A stretch of DNA of 64,000 bases, taken from NCBI RefSeq assembly GCF_018320785.1, contig NC_054878.1, positions 31,819,523-31,883,522 of the forward strand, in the 5' to 3' direction. Shown piece by piece: positions 1 to 13,830 of the stretch (position 1 is the first letter of the stretch; every line of letters starts with the position of its first letter). This DNA is from Cheilinus undulatus (taxonomy: Eukaryota > Chordata > Actinopteri > Labriformes > Labridae). Both the position numbers and the translations under genes were made by a program. The notes under the pieces were generated by a model that was given only the letters and a program-made list of their open reading frames with translations, was not told the origin of the DNA and ran no database searches.

Positions 1-774
1 TGGGTGGTATTTTGTTCATCTGTTGATTGCTTTAATATTATTTTTATTTTATCTTGTTGTACGTATCTGTTTAAATGGATTTCTATATCTGCCAATAAAG
101 ATGATAATCTATTTAAAATATTAAGGCAAGATTAAAAAATATCAATGTATTCTTTAAATCTAATTTAAGAGCATTTAAATTATCAAAAATAATCGAATTG
201 TAAAAAACTTTACAAGAAAACTCCTGAACACTGATTAGATTGCATAAATACATTGGCAACATTTGGAAAAGAGAATGAAACTGGCAAGGAGTGAGCTTTT
301 TTATATGTATTTGTGCAATTTAGACAAAGCTCTTTCTCTTTTGGTTAAATATATGATGAAAGATCATTATTACTGTACTTGTTGATACCACAACCTTTCA
401 ATAATGGAGATTTTGTCATTTTAAAATACATACTTAAGAGTATCAACATTTTTGATAAATGCAATAAAAAGGAATTTTGATAATAACAAACATAGCTAAA
501 CCTTGGATGTGTAGGACTTTCCATGAAATAAAACAGGTTTCAATTACCAGTTGATTTTTATAAGAATTATATCAGAGTTCATAATTTTTGAATTCGACAA
601 CCATTCAGTATATGTTGACAGATATTAAAATATTGAGCTCATGTATCTCCATAAGATGAAAATTATGGACATATGATTTTTGGTCCACCAACCCTACTCA
701 CATGTGTTATAGAAGCTTGATTATAACATACAGCAAAGATCAATGTAACGGAATATGATGACTTACATTTACAG
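1..774 (+). other. apob: Intron of apoB copy A, 5' part cut by the window edge
   Basis: This AT-rich stretch precedes the first visible exon and ends in the acceptor at 771-774. I found no exon-like sequence in it. In the neighbouring copy B the matching intron (34553-34648) is only 96 bp, so this intron is at least eight times longer in copy A. It holds no recognisable repeat. Confidence 0.7.
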
Positions 775-3700
775 GCACCTCAGAACCTGATGAGGGACAT
801 TGGTCGCAACATCAACAAACTTGTGAGGGAACTCAAGACAGCAGAGTCTCCTGAGGCAATGGTTTATCTGAGACTATTAGGAAATGAACTGGGATACCTG
901 AAGACTGACGAAATCACAGATATGGCCTACTCTGCTGCCCTAATGATCGACAATATGTTCAAGATGTTCCCTACAGATGTAATATGACAAAACTAATCTT
1001 TATTTACAATATATATAATTTTTTATCATTTAAGCTACATTTATATTAATATTTTTTTCTGCGGCAGCTAATGAAGGCTCTCATGACCAAGACCGACAAC
1101 ACAATCTTTGCCCACTATATCTTCATGGACAATGAATTCTCCCTGCCAACTGCCACTGGTGTGCCTCTGAGGATTGCCCTGTCTGGTACCTTCACCCCTG
1201 GCATCAAAGGTGGACTTAAGATTGCTCCTGACATGGTGGGTGTTTAAAACAACATCAAAAATCAAACTCAATGACACAAAAGCCACATGTTGCCTATGTC
1301 TCCTGTGTTTCTACAGAGTGAAGTCAGCTTCATGCCCTCTGCTGGCATAGAGTTTGACACGCACATTGGTTCCTTCATCCCTGAATACGTCAACTCTGGT
1401 TTGGAAATGCACACCAGCATCTTCCACGAGAGTGGTCTCAGTGCCAAGATCTCCATGGCCCGTGACAACATCAAGCTGACCATCCCTGCTCCAACAAGTC
1501 CTACAAAAGTCATCAAAATGACGTAAGCCTGGAGTGGAAAATTCAACAGACTTTGCACTTCTGTGCTAGGCAGCTGTTGGCAAACTAGGTCAAAAGCTAT
1601 ACATTGACTATAATTGAAAATGCAAGACAAAAACTATTTACTTACTGCTGCATTTGCTTGTGATGACAGACTAGATAGAGGCCAGGGTATGGTTAAGTGT
1701 ACCAAGAAAGCAATGTCCCTATGTATATTTTATAAAATCTTGAACTGCTTTCCTCGATAGAAACACCCTGGTGGCAGTATCTGGATCAGCTGAGATGATG
1801 ATCCCCCCTGCAGTGACAGACAAGGTTGATGTAAGTGAGTGCACACTCTTCTTCACTGGAATGAAATACTGCACTTCTCTGCAGTACATTGATGCTTTCC
1901 ATGAGGAGACACCTTACTTCCCCTTCACTGGAGACAGCAAGTAAGCAAAACCTCCTAAACCATAACCAAATCCTTTCCTTCTACAAAAAGATTATCTCTG
2001 CAGTTTGATGATTCCTTAATAATCAAAATAGGTTTGCCATTGAACTCCATCCAACTGGTGAAGTCACTGAGTACACAGCCACTCTTTCCTATGAGCTCCT
2101 CAGAGAGGGAGAAGAGGGCCGTCAGAAGGTTGACTCCGTGAAGGCTGTTCTGAAAGCTGAGGGTAATCTAACTGAGGAATAATTTTGATGCATTACTAAC
2201 TTTATTTGGAATACAGGTCACTAAAGTTGAGTTATGCTCGTTTCACTCTTGGCAATCAAAAACAGGTGCAGAGCCCACTGAAGCTGCTGCAATCTTGAAG
2301 TATAACAGAAGGAAGAATGTCCTCACAGCTGACATCCAGATCCCAGATTATGATGTCGAGGCTGGACTCAGGCTAGGTGTTGTTGATGGAAATACCAAGG
2401 GCAAAGGAACTCACTCCATCTCTCTTGACTTAATCAACAAGAACATCCCTCAGCTCTCTCTGGTTGGCCGTGCCAAGTAAGAAATCAGCAACAAAACCTC
2501 TGGAACATTGAAGTCACTGTAACAGTCAGAAAGGCACTAACTCACTGGTATACTTTTCAGACTTCTGGCCATGAAGGATGCTATGCTCCAAGTCCAACTA
2601 CTCGTCCCTTCAATCAGTGCTGATGCCACTGTCACCACAAACCTGAAACGTGATGAAGACATAGAGTTAGCACTCAAGAGTCAAATCACGGTCATGGATG
2701 CCACATCTGAGCAGAAAATCACAATGAGATATGGTAGGAAATCATCAGTTGCACTAATTTTCTGACATCAAAGAGTGAGAATCATTTTGTGAATGATCCT
2801 TGGTTTTGTTACTTTTACAGGCGCCAGAAAGATGGAGGTTGAATTAAAGTCTGACGTAAACTCAGACACCACAGGTATCTCTCACTACGCTGACTACATC
2901 AAGAAGTATGGCAATGACATTCTTGAGTTGCAGGTTGGGGAGACCGAAAAAACAGTCAGTGAAATGCTCAAGGAATTTATGAAGGTATGGACTTTGAAAT
3001 TGTTAGACCATTAAATCGCGTTTTTCAGAATAAATAAATAATGATTTATTCTTTTTTCAGGCAGTAAACAACCACATGGAAGTGTATGCTGCTGATATCC
3101 CTTATATTCAGAACTTCAGAGTGCCTGACATGCCTGAGATTTCCCTGCCTGAGAAATTATTCCTCAACACGTAAGGCTTATGGAAATCAGTGATCAATCA
3201 TCTGGCTTTCAGAAATGTTAAGATCGAAATATTGTTATTTCTTATTATTTCTGTTCACAACAGTGAGGCAAAGGCTGTCTACTACTTCAACAACGAGCGA
3301 TTCACTATCTCCCTTCCTCTTCCTCTTGGTGGAAAATCAACAGAAGATCTCAACTTCCCACCAGCTTTGACCACACCTGCCATCTCTCTGCCCCAGTTTG
3401 GACTGGAGATTGTTTCTGTGGAAATTCCCATCCCAGAACTCTTTGTCCCTGAGAGCTTTACTCTAGCTATTCCTCTTTTTGGAAAAGCTGAAGTTTCAGC
3501 TCTGATGAAGAGCAACCTCTACAACATGGAGGCCTCTGTGGCTGCAGGCAAAGATGTTGTTGAGACACCAAGCTACTCAGCTAAGTTTGATGTGACAGGA
3601 ACCTCCCCAATTGACGTTCTCTCAGTAAATCTAAAAGGTAATATGTAGTAAATGACACTGAGGGTTCAGAAATCATGAAATTAGCCAACAATTTCAGGGA

Positions 3701-6700
3701 ATGTTATGTCAGTATATTTGCAATAATTATTCACATTTCATTTTGTGTTTTATATAGGATCTGGAATGCTGGCCACCACTGAAACCATCAAGGCCCAACT
3801 TAAAGGTTCTCTTGCCCACAAATTCATTGAGGCTAGTGTTGATATACTCGAAGATGCCATTATCGCAGACAAAATCAATTTGAGATCAAGCTTCAAGGTT
3901 GATGCAACAAGCCCCCTTGGTGTCAAAATTGCACTTGAGCACACTGGTATGGCAGGAGTCAACACTGAAGAAATCTCTGCTGATAGCGACTTAGAGGGAA
4001 CAGTGACAGTTGGACCCATGAATGGAAAGGCCATTGCAACTCAGACATTCGCCATTTTCCCACTCAAGCCAGAAGCAAAGATTGATTCCTCTGTTCAGAT
4101 TGACTCCACACTTGTCAAGGCCCAGAACACCATTGCAGCATCTCTTGCCAATGGTGAACTGTCAGTGATGTCAAACACCAATGCCTTTGAAGACACTCTG
4201 ACCCATGTTGCTGAGCTTTCATTTAAAGACAGCAAGCTGTCTCTGAAATCTGATGCCAATGCCATGCCTCTTGGTATTAAGGTCCGCAACCAGGCTGAGG
4301 CCTCTGCTGGTGCAGGTGAAGTCCTGCTGAGAATGGAGACCAATGCAGACTACAGTGAAAACCGTGTTTACTCTCTGCAGACTGCTTCCCTCAACACCAA
4401 CGGTCTGACTGTGAACAGCGACGCCACCATTAAGATCCTTGAGAATGAGGCAACTCACAAGGCTACTCTGACAATGAACAAGGATGGTCTGACCACAAGT
4501 GGATCCAACACTCTTCAGAGCCCCCTTACATTGGAGAACACATTCAATGCTGGCTTAGATGCTGCACAGGCCTCTCTGTCTATTACCAACAAGGCTGTTT
4601 TGAGCGACATTAAGGTTGATAATGCAAACACTCTGACAATTACTCCAGCCAGCCTTGACTTCAGCTCAACGGCTGAGGCTGCAGCAGGTGAGTATGCTGC
4701 TTACACTCATGATATCACCGTTGCTCTGAAAGACTACACAGCAACTGCCAATGTTAACAACAACCTGAAACTTCTGGAAGCCAACCTCATCAATGAGGCC
4801 AAGCTTCAGGCAGAGCTCTACAAAATCGATCTCACTGGAAGCCTGAAAGCTGTGTATGGCGAGGAAGAGATCAAGCACCTTTATGAGGTGAATTACGCTG
4901 ATATGGCAGCACTTGCAAAATGCAGCACTACTGGAAAACTCCTTGGAACTCACATGAACCAAAACACTGAGATTGAAGTTATTGGCCTTGCTGCCAGGAT
5001 CGCCAACGATGCCCGCTTCAACTCACAGCCAATGCGCTACGACCACACCATCCGTGCCAGTGTTGTGCCTTTTGATTTCAACCTTGATGCCATCGTCAAT
5101 GCTGACGGAGACATGACCATGTATGGCAAGCACAGTGCTCAGCTCTACGGCAAGCTCCTCCTTAAAGCCCAGCCCCTGGGACTGGCTAGCTCACATGAAT
5201 GGAGAGCATCACTGAACCAGCAGCTGGATAATGGTTTCACCCTTGAGACAACATTGGACAACAGCATGGTCAATGTTTTGTCACTCCAAGAACAAAAGAG
5301 CAGTTTTAGATTGAAGTCTAAAGTTAACGACCATATCTTCAATCAGGACTTAAGCATTTACAACACTGCTGAAAGAACAGGTATTGAGGTTTCTAGCAAC
5401 ATCCTCACCAACATCCTCAACAGCGAGTCCACAGAGAACCAGGAATTTGGCATCTCAGGCTTCTTCAAATATGACAAGAGCACAGACAGTCATGTAATTC
5501 AGATCCCTCTTATTGACCTGCCAGACTTGCTGGAAAATATCAAGGGCTTTTTCTTGTCTGCTGGAGAGGCCCTGCAAAGTTTCATAAACAATGAGGAGGT
5601 AAAGGCAAGACTTCAGGCTATTCCCAAACATGTAGAGGACTTTGTAACTCAACTGAATATAGAAGAAAGGGTTATTCAGCTGCAACAGTATTTAAGTGAT
5701 TTTACACAAGAATACATGATTTCCATGGAGGATGTGGAAGCCACTCTGAGAAATTTGAAGGAAACTGTTGAGAAACTGCTGTCAGATCTCCGTGCTTACG
5801 CCAAACACTTTGCTGGTGTGATTAAGGAGGTTATTGTCAGCGGCACCCTTCCTGAAACCCTCATTCAGACAGTCCAGCAGCAGTGGGTTGCCTTCAATGA
5901 ACAATATGACATCAAGGCCATACTTGTGTACGTGATTGATGCAATAGCAGAGATGGTCCAGCAAACTGACCTGGAAAAACTGAAGGACAGCAGCATTGCA
6001 TTCCTAAATGATCTTGAAGCCCAGTATGAAATCAAGGCAAAACTGCAGGGAATAATGAGTTACTTGAAAGAAAGAACTGAGGCCTTTGATATGGAAGTAT
6101 TTCTTGCTGATCTGAAGAATTACATTTCATCTATTGACCTCAGAGCTCATGTTGATGAACTAGTAAGTCAGATCCCCACTGAGATGCTCATAAATATGAA
6201 AGATTACATTAGGGATGTAATTCAGAACCTTGACATTGTAGGTAAGATCAACACATTTTATGCTAACATCGGGGAGCTGATTGTGAAGTTTGAGGTTGAC
6301 AAAAAGGTTCAAGTCATCTTTGACAAGGTTGTAGAGCTCATCAAGCAGTTCAAAGTAGATGAAAGCATCAGGGCTTTAGCCAAAATGTTGATTGATGCAG
6401 ACATCCCCGCAAAGGTCATGCAAGTCGTCCAGGGCACCATCGACTACCTCAAAACAACTGAGTTTAAGGATATAATTGCTGAGTTTAATGTATATATTCA
6501 CGTTATTGAGCAGAAATTGAATTCATTTGATTACAATGACTTTGTGGCTCGTGCCAATCAAATGACAGCTGAATACACTTCGGTTGTGAATGACCTTATC
6601 GTATCTCTTGAAATCCAAAAGAAACTTGAGGCATCAAGGGACTTTGCCATCTTTGTCTTGACCTCTATCAGAGATACACTGGAACAACTGAAAGAAATCA

Positions 6701-9700
6701 AAATGATGGAGTTGTTGCAAAATGCAAAGGACATCTTTGACAAGTTTGTGCTGACTTATCTAAAAGAGTTTGCTGAAATTATTAAGCAGGAAATTGAAAA
6801 CCTGGACATAAATGCTAAGATTGACTCTTCTTTTCAGTTTGCAAGGAAGTTTTACACTGACTTCATCACCACTGCCACTGATATGCTCACCAGCGCAGCT
6901 GAGATGATTAAGAGGGTTGCACCTCAGCCGAAAATTGTCGAAGAGATATGGCAAATCATCGAAGGCCTTATAACTGGTCTGAAGAACGCTGAATTCAACA
7001 TGCCATCTTTCACCATTCCTCTCACTGATCTTGTTGTTCCTTCGATGAAGTTCAGCATAGACAATCTCTACCAGTTTGAAGTCCCACAACGACTGGATAT
7101 TCCTGAGTTCACCATCATGGGTTTCCACACCGTGCAAGCCATCAGCATCTCAATTGACGACATTAAACAGAGACTAACTGAACTGATAGATTATCTTCTC
7201 AACTGCCAGATGAAGATGCTTGATATGGGTGCTTCATATGGAGACATGATCTTGATTTACATCCCTTCCTTGCCTGAGTTTTCACTTCCAGAGATTACAG
7301 TTCCTGAGTTTTCCATTCCTACACTTCCACAAGTTCAAGCAGAGAAACTCACTGAGACTCTTACACTTCCACCATTCAAGCTGCCAGAAATTCCTTCTGA
7401 GATCATGATTCCAGGATTTGGTAAACTGAGTTCTGAAGTTAAAATCAACACTCCCATTTACAGTATTAAGAATGCTGCTGAACTCCAGAGATCTCTTGAT
7501 GTAGATACTCCTCAGCTGACAGCTTTCCTCACCTCCCAAGGTACATCTATCAGCTATGACATCCTTAACTTTAACCTGGATTCCACCGCACGCATTGCCG
7601 TTCCCGAGGGGCGTTTGATTGCTGCTGAGACCTTTAAGTTCACTCACAGTTTCCTGATGGTAGATCATGATGTATCAATGACATTTTCTGACTTCACAGC
7701 TCAGGTCTCAGCTAAGACCACCATTAAGTCCACAACAGAGCCTTATAATGCCGAGCTTGTAAATGAAGCTTTCTTAGCCACCAATGGTGGCCTATCTGCA
7801 ACTATGGACACTTCTTATAAACATGTGCTCAACCTACCCATCATAGACCTCACTGGTGAAACATCAGTAACTCAAAAGGCTGCTGCCCGCCAGGAAGGTA
7901 CCTCTATCACATTAACTTTGGGAAATCAGGGTACTGCCACCCTGAACTCTAAAGAGAATTCCCACAAAAGTGACCTACAAGTCACAGTCAATCCACGTTC
8001 CATCAAATTCAACTTCAACAGCGACACAGATACATTTCTTTTAAAGCTGAAGCAAACACTCAGTGCTGACTCTGTCATCTTCAGCTACTTCAAGTTTGAT
8101 ATCCGCTCTGATGTAGAAGGCCCTGCACTTATAAACAACCACTTAATGGGAGAGGTAACTGCTAATATGCATGACACAAAGCTTGAGTTTAAGGCAACCC
8201 ATAGCACAGATTTAAGTGGTAAGGTGAGTGGAGTTCTTAACAATGTGATTGATGTGGTTCTCAGTCCCAAGGAACTTGTGTTCAGCCTGCAAAACAAAGG
8301 AAACACAAAGTTTAGTCTATATGATGCCCTGGCTGTCAAAATTGATCTGCAAAATGATTACTCTGCAACCTTCAGACCCGATACTCAGCATATGAACACA
8401 GTAGCTCTGGCTCGTCTTAATCAGTACAAAGTTTTCTGTAGCTTGACTGCACATAACAATGAGCAGGAGGCTGCTATTCTTGCTGCTGTAGAAGGGGAAG
8501 CAAACCTTGATTTCCTGACAAGGCCCATCAGCATTCCTGAAATTAATATTCCATTTGTTGATTTAAATACCCCAGCCATCAGTGACCTGAACTTGTATGA
8601 GGAGACTGGACTGAAGAACATTCTAACCACCACTGAGCAGACTGTAAATGTAGAGGCAAAGGTTGCCCTCAAGAAGAGTCAAGCTGCCCCACTTGCTGAT
8701 ATCATGGGTCTTATCCAGATCCCCTCTGTGGATAACCTAATCACAGAGCTGTCGTTCAAGTCTGCCATTATAAATCTGAATGTCAATGCTGGACTGTTTG
8801 CGGAGGCTGATCTTGTATTCCGCCTGAGTGCCACCACAGCTTCTGTGTTTGAGAGTTTAAAAGCTAAACTTGATGGTACCACTAGTCTCAGCATGAGGAG
8901 AGGAATCATGCTCGCGAACTCTCTTTCCCTTGAAAATCAGCACTTTGAAGGATCCCATCACAACACAATCAGTTTGGGCCCTGAGACCCTAGGAACTGCT
9001 TTCTCTGTGAAAACAGAAGCAAAGATTTCCCTGCCTGTACTCAAGCTAGAGGGGAAACAAAATCTGGTTGCTGACACCAACACCAAACCAACTGCTCTTT
9101 CCTACTTCAGAATCATGGGTGATTTTGATATTCCAAGCATTAAGGCTGTTGGAAAGGCTAAGATAGATCACAGCGTGAAGCTGGATGGATCATTTGAATT
9201 TGTTTCTATGGAGTCATCCACAGTGGCAAATGTGGACAGCACAATACTTGAAGATTGCCTTGTACAGGGATCACTGGACAGTGAGATCAATCTGTATCTG
9301 AATAACAATGGCTTACGCTCTGTTTCCAAAGTCATTGCTGATTCCAAGCTTAACTATGGCGAAACCAAAATCATTAGCACGGATATAAATGAGAACCTTG
9401 AAATTGAAGCCTCCCTTAGCCGTGTTTATACAATGCTGAAATACAATGGCAACAACGAGGCAAATGTGTTCAATTTCAACACCAATGGGAGGCATAATCT
9501 TCAGACAACCATTGACTTTACCCCATCTTCATTAACCACAAATATCGAGATTGAAATATCTCAGCCAAGCAACCTGGGTGACCTCTCCCTGTTTGAGAAG
9601 ACTGTTGCTGAAGTGAAAGCTGCCAAGCAGAAGGTTTCTACCAATGCCAAGTTTGTGAGCCCACTGTACACTACAACTCTAGCTGCTGAACTGGATGGAA

Positions 9701-11389
9701 GCACTCCTGTATTCAAGGCTGACTTAAAGTCATCTGCCACTTCTGCCATTACCTTCTTGGATTACGACTTTGACTGTAAGTTTTGTTCTGAACATAATAC
9801 AGGTTTACATGTGAAATAAAAAGTTACAGTTTTAACTAAAGTCACTATTCTTTCACAGCTTCTGTTACCCTTACCTTTGAGGATGAAGGCATAAAACTGA
9901 CTGGAAGGGGGATTTTCACCCACAGTGATGTGACCATGGACATTCAACAAATACTTTCCCATACACTGAGGTGAGAGTTAAACAATATTAATCATTTATA
10001 ATATCTATAGTAATATTTTGTGGATTTTACTTCAGTAACTTCATTAATACTCTACAAACACCTTTTTACAAGTGCTCCAAGTAAAGACAAAGTACAGATA
10101 AAGTTACCTTTATTTTCTTCCCTCTCCAGCGAGTCCCGCCTCACCTTTAATGTGGACGTAACCAGCCCTGCCTTCACTGACATGAACGTGCGTTATGCTG
10201 TCCGCAAAGATGGAATCAGTAGCACAATTTCAATTCCATCTACTGGATTCCTCGGCCTTCAGCTCCATGGCAGGATCCCATCTCAGATGAATGCCAGGCT
10301 TTATGGACGCTACGCTGTAAGTGTCTTATGCTGCTTTTATATTTGAACGATCATAGTAACCAAGTTCTTAACATGTTATTTTGTTTTTTTTTCCCTCTTA
10401 AACAGTCAGATCCTGGGAGGGACGTTGATATTTTCACCATTCGAGCTTCTATTAAAGATACTGATAGAATGAAACTGAAGATGCTAATCAACACGGAGGC
10501 CCCTGACATCATGCTTAGTGGATTGCAAGAAAGACTTCCTGCCATCACCTCCAGTCTATCTAGCTTTGCTGACAAATACCACCTTTCTACACATGCTGCT
10601 CAGCTGAAGAACATTGTAATCTATTACACTGGGGAAGCCTACAACATTGCAAATAACCACACCCCAGATATGAGCCAGGTGTCCATCCTCTTTAGGAACA
10701 CTATTGTTCAGTACCAGAGAACTGCTCAGGTATTCCTGGATGCTATCATCAATTTCCTGAGGGAGACCCGGGTGAAACTGCCTGGCTCTGAGGAGATGAC
10801 CCCTCTGATTGAGGTGCTCAATAAAATGACCACTAGCATTACTTATTGGCTAGAAAAGGCATTGATCTTGATGGCTGATAATGCAGACAGTGCTTTCAAT
10901 GTTGTAATGGGCACTATCAGTAAGATACAGGTCAAAATGCCCATTGGTGACGTGATGGCCAATGCAAAAATATTTGATGAGATAAGGGAGAGGGTAAGAA
11001 CATTTACTGAGCTTGTTATGGATCGTTTGAGAAATCCAGAGAGTCTGGATATCTATCTGCTGAATCTGGGTGACACTTTAAAATTCTTCGTAGAAAAAGC
11101 TCAAGACTTTGTTGACAACACCTTTAAGTCTGATTACCTTGACGCCATTGCCGTCTACATTAATGCATTCTATGAGGAAACTGCCAAATTAATGAAAACA
11201 ATCACTGAGTATGCAAACACAGCTTTGGACGTGGAGTTTTTAAAGAGCACCATTGATTACATTCTTGATGTGGTCAGATCTACAGTGAATCAAATCAACA
11301 AAACCATCTCTGACTATCTGCAACAGGCCCCTGCTCAGCTGCAATTTTATGCAAAAGTTAAAAATGGAAAGCTTGAGATAAATCTGTGA
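775..11389 (+). CDS. apob: Apolipoprotein B, tandem copy A (5' end outside the window)
   Basis: ApoB is the secreted, non-exchangeable scaffold protein of VLDL/LDL-type lipoproteins, loaded with lipid in the ER by MTTP. Fourteen coding exons join in frame: 775-978, 1068-1235, 1317-1522, 1761-1940, 2032-2162, 2266-2476, 2561-2733, 2821-2984, 3061-3170, 3264-3637, 3758-9775, 9859-9970, 10130-10316 and 10406-11389 (stop TGA 11387-11389). They give 3,074 codons including the stop. All introns are GT-AG. Eight of the first ten exons have exactly, or within 9 nt, the same length as their partners in the downstream copy; the other two differ by 12-15 nt. The giant exon followed by exons of 112 and 187 nt and a large last exon is the typical vertebrate APOB 3' layout. 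If the missing N-terminus equals copy B's (718 residues), the protein has about 3,790 residues, shorter than the 4,563 of human APOB. Orthology to fish apobb.1 or apobb.2 cannot be decided here. Confidence 0.95.
3758..9775 (+). other. apob: Giant exon of apoB copy A (6,018 nt)
   Basis: This exon encodes about 2,006 residues and corresponds to the single giant exon of vertebrate APOB. In order it shows: a beta-strand-rich lipid-associating stretch (3758-5460); a long run of amphipathic, heptad-like helices rich in Leu, Ile, Lys and Glu (about 5500-7000); a proline-punctuated strand segment with repeated LPEF/VPEF-type motifs (about 7260-7400); and a second beta-rich region (7410-9775). Compared with copy B it has about 410 more residues between 5461 and 7411, but lacks about 58 residues near 4570-4700 and about 97 residues near 8660-8720. 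No internal stop or frameshift is present, so the copy looks functional. Confidence 0.9.
8884..8910 (+). other. apob: Position equivalent to human LDL-receptor binding site B, copy A
   Basis: The flanking residues (EGTT-like before, LA..LSL and EGSH after) align well with the human apoB segment holding receptor site B. The nine residues here read SLSMRRGIM. Human site B, from memory, is RLTRKRGLK with five basic residues; here only two arginines remain. The alignment is by eye. Confidence 0.6.
10406..11389 (+). other. apob: Terminal exon of apoB copy A (C-terminal helical domain)
   Basis: This last exon codes for 327 residues and ends in a TGA. The product is strongly helical and matches the C-terminal apoB domain, including a segment around 10741-10800 (FLRETRVKLPG) that resembles the FLNFPRFQFPG-like motif of human apoB and [11 protein letters not shown] of copy B. 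It is about 45 residues shorter than copy B's last exon, which ends in a different tail. Confidence 0.85.
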
Positions 11390-11606
11390 TTTTAACCTCA
11401 CCTGTAAGACAGAGATCAGATCATCACTCTTCGATTTGCTTCTGTATTGTCCAAACAAACATGTAAGTTGAGTTGTAAAAGTCTGTAATAGCACCGTGTC
11501 ATGTTCATCTATATTTAAAAACAGGATAAACTGTTTCACTCGTACTAAAGGTGAACATTTTCTATACCAAATGTGCTGCAATTCTAATTTATTGTTTTTG
11601 TGTTCT

Positions 11607-11612
11607 AATAAA
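11607..11612 (+). terminator. apob: Poly(A) signal of apoB copy A
   Basis: A canonical AATAAA lies 218 nt after the stop codon, giving a short 3' UTR of about 240 nt, similar to the one in copy B. Confidence 0.8.
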
Positions 11613-13735
11613 GTGCATTGACTGGATAATACCATGGGGTAATTGTACTTCCTTATTTTCCTTGCCTTTACATTGATATAGGCCACCATTTATAAGTGTC
11701 TATTGTAATGCCTGTGTAGGCATGGATGAAGACTCAACTATTTTTTAGCATGTTACAATGTCTTGAAAGGATTGTCATTTTGAACTCCATTGGATACACA
11801 ACTGCACATCAAGTTATAAAGATTAGAGTTGTTCTGATTCTGACACCAACACCAGAAATATGTTGGATACTGCCTGAAAATGTAGTTATTAATATCAGCG
11901 AGTACACACGTTAATGCACTGTTCCAATGCAGTTTTGTTTAACTTTTTATTTTGCAACATTAAGCTGTGCAATATGTTAGTGTTTCCAGGCCTGGTGCGT
12001 ACAAATGTGCCACTCTAGGCAAGAGGCAATTTTACCGCCCCTCAGTTTGTAGCTATAGGCAACAAGAAACAACACATCAACCTTGAGGTCACAGAACACA
12101 GGCATTGTTTTGGATGGTCAGAGGGAAGACAAAAAGTCACAAAATACAACAAAATGCACAGTGCCTCGAACACAAATAGCGCTTTTCTTCAGGTGGAAAG
12201 TACATGAAATCAGCTGTTTATAGCAGGGTTTTCCCTCTCTCTGAGCGACAGCTGTCAATTTAGCACCATAAAAAGCATCATATCTACACAAGCTCATTCT
12301 TGAGCTAAAACCTCAACAATGCCCCTTTTCACAACACAAATGCTCACTTGTACATCATGTGGTTTGATGAATATGTTGTCAGTCCCATTGCAGCTATACA
12401 AGAAATGACACAACACCACACACAAGACAGAATGCAAACTGGCTTTTGCAAAGCAAGTCTGCTTAAATGGCCAACAATATTGTAGTCAGTCTGAGTCAAC
12501 AAGCGGGCCTTTTGCAGCTGTGCATAGTATATAATGCATGGGTTTGTACAATACTGCTAAGGTTAATACACAAATGCATTGATAAACAGTGTTGTTGCAC
12601 AGAAATGACGGTTGTAGGAATCCAGTCGACCTGGTAGGCTGACTGCATGTTTGAGAGATAAGAAGCTCAACACAGAAAGTCACACACGCTTACATTAACT
12701 ATATAGCATATGTATATATAGTCATGTTTACCACTTCCTTTAACAGCTACTGTGAGTGACTCTTCTGCACACTCACAGAGGAGTCAGAAGACTAGGTCCA
12801 GACCGGATAGGGAAATTCTATATGACAGGGCTCCACCCCTGTGAAGATAAATGTAACACACACAGAACTGGGGGTTCTTTCTTCTGCTGCCCTGAGTGGT
12901 ATGACGGAAGGGGAATCCTCAGCTGAATATTTTTTCTTTACACGTGGTATTTGGAATAAAGTTTGCATCTAGAACTGAACTTAATCCTCTCTTGTCCTTG
13001 TGTCCAACAAAGAACTGACGCTGTATTTATCAGGTGTGTATAATAACAAATATTCTGATTCAAATTAATGTGCAACTGGAGCAGGGGCAGCCTCTTACTT
13101 TTCATCCTCTTGAAGCTAGCTGTTGTGTCGTTCCAATGACGCTATCCAAGCCTTCAAATCCCTGTCCCTTTTCTAGCGGGCCTGGAGCTTGGGTGACATT
13201 TCGGGGCCTGTAAAGATTAAAGCCACACCAGTAAATCATATATTTGAAGTCTTTTTACCCTTTTTTAAACCAACTTTGATTGCCATAACTACCTTATTGT
13301 ATCCCACAGTGCTTTCGGCAACAAATGGAAGGCTGTTCTGTCGTCACGACATGCTTTGTCAAACTGCCCTTGCCTTAACACACACATTATTATGAATTCA
13401 GCCTGAATAGCCCACAATGGAGCGAAAGAGAGATATAGAGCCTGTGATGTGGCCCTCTGTGTCATTGCTATTTCAAGAACCACAATAATCAGCAGGAAAA
13501 CAACTTATATTGTTCTCAGAGGTCCTCAAAACATGCCTGTGAAGTTTGTTAGTGAAAAACACTCCAGTATTTGATTTTTGCATGTCTAAAAAGCCCTCTG
13601 TTTCAGCCCTCTTCAGAACGAGCCATTTCTGTGTCTGTGGCTTTAAATGGTAATTAGCCGTCTGACTCCGCCCCTGACCAAACCCCTCTCAGGAAATGGA
13701 TGTGGCACTCCTGATGTTACAGACACTTTTATCCA
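11613..13735. other. Intergenic spacer, no gene seen
   Basis: The open frames here are short and lack any family resemblance or splice framework. I see no clear repeat ends in this stretch. It is the start of the roughly 17 kb spacer between the two apoB genes. Confidence 0.6.
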
Positions 13736-13830
13736 AAGTTTAGGCCCTGACTGGGGTTCAAACTATCAATCTCCCAGATCACAGTCAGCAGGGTAACCCA
13801 CTGAGCTATCCAGCATCTCAGCAGGCAGTT
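13736..13830 (-). repeat. tRNA-derived SINE fragment
   Basis: Read on the - strand it contains a good RNA polymerase III A box (TAGCTCAGTGG) and, about 40 nt on, a B-box-like GTTTGAACCCC. The ends do not pair as an acceptor stem, so a decayed SINE head is more likely than a functional tRNA gene. Confidence 0.5.

Noticed and set aside
3758-9775. ApoB mRNA editing site (CAA to stop) as in mammalian apoB-48
   Set aside because: I did not recognise the 11-nt mooring sequence in either copy, though I could not scan exhaustively; fish are not known to edit apoB.
13736-13830. Functional tRNA gene on the - strand
   Set aside because: A and B boxes are present but no acceptor stem can be paired; it fits a SINE head.
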